Below, in pieces: positions 61,601-64,000 of a stretch of 64,000 bases of DNA. The stretch covers positions 17,065,492-17,129,491 of the forward strand of contig CM041546.1 of the NCBI GenBank assembly GCA_023238725.1, in the 5' to 3' direction. Source of the DNA: Scortum barcoo (Eukaryota > Chordata > Actinopteri > Centrarchiformes > Terapontidae). The position numbers and the translations under genes were made by a program. Position 1 is the stretch's first letter. Every line of letters starts with the position of its first letter. Under the pieces are notes generated by a model that ran no database searches, had not been told where the DNA came from, and was given only the letters and a program-made list of their open reading frames with translations.

Positions 61601-63130
61601 TGCATACACCACACTCGCCACAATTTTAAACACTTTTTTTTAGACCCTGTTACATCAGAAAAAACAGCCTGTTTTGAGGCGACTACGTGCAAGCTGAAAT
61701 AAAGGACCCTGTTGCGATATGTGTACATTTTAATTGGATAATTACTCTGAGTACGTAAATTGTGATATGATCGTATCTTATTGTCTGAGTGTGTCATAAT
61801 GTGCCTGACCCTGCATCGCCAGAAGGCAGTTAACTCTGGATTATGTACACACACAAGTTTGAACAGATTTAAATATTTGCAAATAAAGAGTTTCATTACA
61901 AATGCAGATATGGACTATTTGAGGTGATGTTTGATGGCAAAAATGTTACATTTTGTTTTGGGTTGTTTTATTTTGAAGTATTGGCTGACACTGTATTGCA
62001 GTTAAAGGTGTTTGATAAAAAGTTGAATCGAAAATTTTGCACTTAAAATATTTAAAGATTGCAGGACTCTGATCACATTAAATGGAGTCAAATGAAACTT
62101 AGAAAGCAAAATAATCCCTCAGTGAATGTATCCTCTTTAAAACTGAAACCCTCCATATGCAGTTTGGACAAAGTGTGAACATCTACTTTCTGATGTCTAA
62201 GCTGGTAACAGTGAAGAATATGCTTTAGAGAATTTAGACTTAGCATACTTTTTCTAAGGCTTCGTGGTTCCCTCTTGCTGTCACCTATCAAACAGACTGG
62301 CACCTCCTGTAATGACAAGCCAAAACGGGGCATATTTTAACACACGTGGATAAACATGAGCACACACAAACACAGAGCACAGTGACGGCACAACGCCGCA
62401 GGCTGTACGGTGTTAACAGACCTTGACAAAGTTGGCAGGGAAGATGCCTCTCTTCCCCCTCAGCTCTCCCTCCAGCCATCCCTCCTCGCCGGCCTTGGTG
62501 ACGTTTTTGACTACATCCCCCATCCTCACTGTGAGCTCGTCTCCCATGGTGCCCTCGAAGTCGATCAGCACCAGCACCTCTGCAGTGCGACCGCAAATGG
62601 GGCAGAAAATTTGAGTCTTTGCACAAAGGCTGGTGTACTTGCTTCTCAAGTGATGTGTCCTGACATTTCCAAACCAAGACAAACCTCCAAGCAGTGGAGA
62701 TTAACAAAGGATATGGGCTTTGAAGGAATGTGGATTATTACAGATAAACCATGTAGTTTTCTTCTGTCACTAACCATTCCTTAAGAAAACATGTTATTTT
62801 CATGTAGCATTAAGAAAATTCAACAGAACTGAAAAATCAACAAATTGCAGAAATAATGAAAAATAAGATTACCCCAATTTTCTAGCAAACACAAACACAT
62901 ACAGTCCAGTAATGAAATGCTATCCATATAGAACTGCTTTAGTTTTATTTGAATGCCTAATTAAAATACTTGTCAAATCAGCAATTTGTGACCCATATTT
63001 CATTACCTCACACTGACTCTTTGTGTTTTATCACATCTTCAGAATCCCACCAAACAGACTGCTGAGAGGACTGAAACACCAAGAAAATCCACCAGCACAT
63101 AAGCAAAAGTAATAACAACGACTCACCCAT
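52595..63130 (-). CDS. sh3d21: SH3D21-like adaptor of the CIN85/CD2AP family (three SH3 domains, coiled coil)
   Basis: Seventeen coding exons joined at GT-AG sites keep phase throughout and give 1485 bases, 494 aa plus stop. SH3-A is residues 2-54 (DELTVRMGDVV, EEGWLEGELRGKRGIFPANF). SH3-B is about 83-135 (NEDELELVVGETIDI, IEDGWWMGLKNGKMGAFPSN). SH3-C is about 175-232 (DELELKKGDLV, DEGWWEGELNGRCGFFPDNF). A Pro/Lys-rich linker follows (275-314, with KPSPPPVKEKP). At 346-362 is LSHPTANRAKPPHRRPP, like the capping-protein-interaction motif of CD2AP and CIN85. Residues about 441-492 form a coiled coil (VESLQAELKELRMALELLQ, EEVKEELKEERNKRLALQEE). CIN85 and CD2AP bind PxxxPR motifs (for example in CBL) and actin capping protein in endocytosis and the cell cortex; a similar adaptor role is inferred. 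The name SH3D21 is chosen because STK40 and EVA1B are its neighbours. Confidence 0.88.
52774..52837 (-). CDS. sh3d21: SH3D21-like exon: coiled coil
   Basis: The acceptor is TTTTGATCAG and the donor CAG|GTCAGT. It encodes RDMEEVKEELKEERNKRLAL Q. It joins directly to the preceding exon with correct phase and matches the layout of the CD2AP C-terminus. Confidence 0.9.
52838..54032 (-). other. sh3d21: SH3D21-like intron
   Basis: The intron holds no exon that fits. A coiled-coil-like segment at 53162-53225 was considered and rejected on phase. Confidence 0.7.
54033..54229 (-). CDS. sh3d21: SH3D21-like exon: proline-rich segment and coiled-coil start
   Basis: The acceptor is TTTTAATGCAG and the donor ACGA|GTGAGT. 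It encodes ENLLPSPARPDNWPKTPPLV, then VESLQAELKELRMALELLQT. The start of the heptad pattern is clear. Confidence 0.92.
54362..54442 (-). CDS. sh3d21: SH3D21-like exon: linker
   Basis: The acceptor is CTTTTGCAG and the donor AAAG|GTTTGT. Exactly 27 codons encode TQSANDETESELLPKKLQTD then KLLGFQK. Confidence 0.87.
54443..55192 (-). other. sh3d21: SH3D21-like intron
   Basis: No feature is seen in this intron. Confidence 0.7.
55193..55361 (-). CDS. sh3d21: SH3D21-like exon: capping-protein-interaction-like motif
   Basis: The acceptor is TTTATTTTCAG. The donor chosen is CAC|GTTAGT. In-phase alternatives lie 9 and 18 bases inside, so the last six residues (LVAAVH region) are less sure. It encodes RANGDVPPLTPKQPEEKEAD then LSHPTANRAKPPHRRPPSG. 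Confidence 0.85.
55362..56214 (-). other. sh3d21: SH3D21-like intron
   Basis: It contains a short TG run (about 55846-55862) and nothing else recognised. Confidence 0.7.
56215..56332 (-). CDS. sh3d21: SH3D21-like exon: proline-rich segment
   Basis: The acceptor is CTTTACAG and the donor CCCAA|GTGAGT. It encodes residues 275-314 with LRTNPPSKVKLPSINKPSPP then PVKEKPNKVLP, likely SH3 ligands. Reading past the donor gives an immediate TGA, so splicing is required to continue. Confidence 0.87.
56438..56488 (-). CDS. sh3d21: SH3D21-like exon: linker
   Basis: The acceptor is CTTTTTCAG and the donor AAAG|GTAAAA. It encodes VKTEASVMEKGGPAKTK, a charged low-complexity linker. Confidence 0.83.
56489..58811 (-). 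other. sh3d21: SH3D21-like intron, longest
   Basis: The only feature noted is a short family C repeat fragment at about 58451-58514. No exon fits between the flanking phase-1 exons. Confidence 0.65.
58451..58514 (+). repeat. family C repeat fragment
   Basis: GGTACTCAGATATTTTACTT, then GAGTAGAAGTAGC, and the end AGTTACTTTACACCACTG resemble the same family as 18556-18839. Confidence 0.4.
58812..58863 (-). CDS. sh3d21: SH3D21-like exon: linker
   Basis: The acceptor is GTCCTCTAG and the donor TCGG|GTAAGA. It encodes SGITSKPPERKVSTKLS. Confidence 0.85.
58864..59238 (-). other. sh3d21: SH3D21-like intron
   Basis: The intron runs between the SH3-C second-half exon and the following linker exon. 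It is AT-rich and no feature is seen. Confidence 0.7.
59239..59340 (-). CDS. sh3d21: SH3D21-like exon: SH3-C, second half
   Basis: The acceptor is CCATCTGAAG and the donor CAA|GTGAGT. It encodes ETEDEGWWEGELNGRCGFFP then DNFVMVIPPVDSLQ. Confidence 0.92.
59341..59746 (-). other. sh3d21: SH3D21-like intron
   Basis: The intron splits the SH3-C domain. No feature is seen apart from a TTTATTTATTTA tract near 59458-59472. Confidence 0.7.
59747..59841 (-). CDS. sh3d21: SH3D21-like exon: SH3-C, first half
   Basis: The acceptor is TTATCCTCAG and the donor AAAG|GTTTGA. It encodes VVECCQVMFDYKAKAEDELE then LKKGDLVMILRK. Confidence 0.93.
59842..60321 (-). other. sh3d21: SH3D21-like intron
   Basis: No feature is seen in this intron. 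Confidence 0.7.
60322..60361 (-). CDS. sh3d21: SH3D21-like short linker exon (40 bp)
   Basis: The acceptor is CCTCATACAG and the donor AATG|GTAATT. It encodes ISQRTSVRNKARN, and the leftover base starts Val of the next exon. Confidence 0.82.
60444..60505 (-). CDS. sh3d21: SH3D21-like exon: linker
   Basis: The acceptor is TTTTTACAG and the donor GAG|GTATGT. It encodes DSKHSEGKVRPKLTDAVFSK E in phase. Confidence 0.85.
60627..60717 (-). CDS. sh3d21: SH3D21-like exon: SH3-B, second half
   Basis: The acceptor is GCACAACAG and the donor AAAG|GTTGGT. It encodes IEDGWWMGLKNGKMGAFPSN then FVKEIFVSPK. Splitting SH3 domains here is the usual pattern of this family. Confidence 0.92.
60718..61127 (-). 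other. sh3d21: SH3D21-like intron
   Basis: The intron splits the SH3-B domain. Small + strand frames here are unsupported. Confidence 0.7.
61128..61237 (-). CDS. sh3d21: SH3D21-like exon: SH3-B, first half
   Basis: The acceptor is ATCTTTCCAG and the donor GAG|GTAGGA. It encodes KKMKQQRKCEVAYAYSPMNE then DELELVVGETIDIIRE. Confidence 0.93.
61238..62248 (-). other. sh3d21: SH3D21-like intron
   Basis: It is AT-rich. A 139-codon minus-strand frame at 61477-61896 has no family resemblance or splice context. Confidence 0.7.
62249..62306 (-). CDS. sh3d21: SH3D21-like exon: basic linker
   Basis: The acceptor is TCATTACAG and the donor AAAA|GTATGC. The 58 bases encode EVPVCLIGDSKREPRSLRK plus one base. 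Phase fits both neighbours exactly. Joined to the next exon it gives RKTKKMKQQRKC, like the basic linker before SH3-B in CD2AP. Confidence 0.8.
62422..62579 (-). CDS. sh3d21: SH3D21-like exon: SH3-A
   Basis: The acceptor is CACTGCAG and the donor AAG|GTCTGT. Two bases plus 52 codons encode the whole first SH3 domain, including W36 and the FPANF ending. Confidence 0.93.
62580..63126 (-). other. sh3d21: SH3D21-like intron after the start codon
   Basis: The intron separates the ATG exon from SH3-A. No feature is seen. Confidence 0.75.
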
Positions 63131-63198
63131 AGTGTCTTTTCTGCCTTTTCCCTTTGGATTTGAATAAGTAATTCCTTTTCAAAGCAGCAAACAAACCC
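63127..63198 (-). CDS. sh3d21: SH3D21-like exon with start codon (four coding bases)
   Basis: On the minus strand, the acceptor CTCCTTCCACTCAG precedes 63198. The exon ends ATGG|GTGAGT, so only ATG (63128-63130) and one further base are coding. That single base plus AG of the next exon gives Glu, starting the protein MEVLVLIDFEG. Confidence 0.75.
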
Positions 63199-63359
63199 CT
63201 GAGTGGAAGGAGAACTGAGAGAGTGCGGTTGTGTTGTCTAAGACTCAGAGATATGGCAGCCAAGGCCCTTGTTCCTACTTGTCAAACATTAACATTGAGC
63301 AACTTTTCCTGAGGCCAGTCATGGCAAGTCAGCAGCAAAGAGTAGGATGGGTCATACAG

Positions 63360-63362
<3 letters not shown>

Positions 63363-63405
<43 letters not shown>
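63363..63405 (+). repeat. (GA)n microsatellite
   Basis: About 21 GA units, in the putative first intron of the SH3D21-like gene. Confidence 0.95.
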
Positions 63406-63408
<3 letters not shown>

Positions 63409-63910
63409 GGTGAAGTAAGGTAAGAACAGGTAAGACGGGTTTACAATGAAAAGAACAAAGCTCATAATAAGTGAGGCTTAAAGTGAAGCATGACAACACA
63501 GTTCATCTGCAGCTATGGACATATCAGAAGACAAAAGTCAGCATTCACAAGGAGCACAATTACATTTAATTCCACCTTTTGTCATGCTTATTCTCTCCAT
63601 ACTGCACAAGCTGTGTGAGCAAATAGCTGCAAAATTTTAAAGAAATTCAATACTTCAGTCAAGTCAATACTTCATGTGTGTCTTTTATGGGAGGAGTCTG
63701 TTTGACTGTGTAATGTTGTTGTTTTTGAGCACCCCCTGAGGCAAAGTGGCCATTTATAGAAAGCAGAACCAGACTACGCAAGACTGAATTTCTCACACCA
63801 GAATAACTTAAGGCAAAGAAAAGTAACAAAACACATCTCATAGTAGTATAAAAACGTACTTTAAATGTTACATTTAGGCTGCAGCTGCAGTCACTCAGAC
63901 TGTCCCTTAC

Positions 63911-63990
63911 CGTTGCTCCAGTTGGTATGCTGGGTCAGGAGACTAAGTCATCAGATACGCAGACCTGCTGCACTCTTCCACTTCCTCATC
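63911..63990 (-). other. sh3d21: candidate non-coding first exon of the SH3D21-like gene
   Basis: On the minus strand, AACG|GTAAGGGA forms a strong donor (GT at 63909-63910). The exon would extend to the right. Its transcription start is not visible and may lie beyond the window. Confidence 0.4.
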
Positions 63991-64000
63991 TTTTATATTA

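Noticed and set aside
61477..61896. 139-codon minus-strand frame in an SH3D21-like intron
   Set aside because: It does not fit the phases of the flanking exons and has no recognisable domain.
1..64000. tRNA, rRNA, CRISPR array or viral insertion
   Set aside because: I scanned for tRNA-like box sequences, repeated spacer layouts and retroviral gag/pol/env signatures and saw none that hold up. The one GGTTCGAGG word near 11066 lies inside a family A repeat.

Overview
This window looks like teleost (ray-finned fish) nuclear DNA. The genes have GT-AG introns, coding density is very low, dinucleotide microsatellites are frequent, and the mobile elements are of types common in fish (a Tc1-type DNA transposon and the 3' end of an L2-like LINE). 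Nothing is bacterial: there are no operons, CRISPR arrays or plasmid features. I could not run a search, so names rest on recognising the reconstructed proteins.

Three protein genes are supported. (1) The 3' half of STK40 (+ strand, five coding exons from 2757 to 5626, then a 3' UTR of about 3.4 kb ending near the AATAAA at 9058). (2) EVA1B/FAM176B (+ strand, two coding exons 46885-46951 and 47045-47469, 163 aa, with candidate 5' UTR exons upstream). (3) An SH3D21-like gene of the CIN85/CD2AP family (- strand, 63130 down to 52595). Its seventeen coding exons join in phase into 494 codons with three SH3 domains, a proline-rich middle, a capping-protein-interaction-like motif and a C-terminal coiled coil. 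EVA1B and SH3D21 are tail to tail. The order and relative strands (STK40 and EVA1B alike, SH3D21 opposite) match the human 1p34.3 neighbourhood as I know it, which supports calling the third gene SH3D21 rather than CD2AP or SH3KBP1.

Between STK40 and EVA1B lies about 36 kb with no gene I can support. It holds a dead Tc1-like transposon with clear ends (24634-26300), an L2-like LINE tail (about 19530-20327), several interspersed fish-type repeats, microsatellites and a perfect 17-bp-arm hairpin (27617-27653). It also holds a small cluster of open, exon-like pieces at 40.5-42.0 kb that I could not identify. Two strong splice donors (35281 and 45337) may mark non-coding first exons of EVA1B.

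The three genes are not a pathway. STK40 is a pseudokinase that recruits the COP1 ubiquitin ligase, EVA1B is a small single-pass membrane protein, and the SH3D21-like protein should be an adaptor of the CIN85/CD2AP type. I found no convincing novel system. The items most worth a second look are the altered capping-protein motif, the start codon isolated on a short first coding exon, and the unexplained exon-like cluster.
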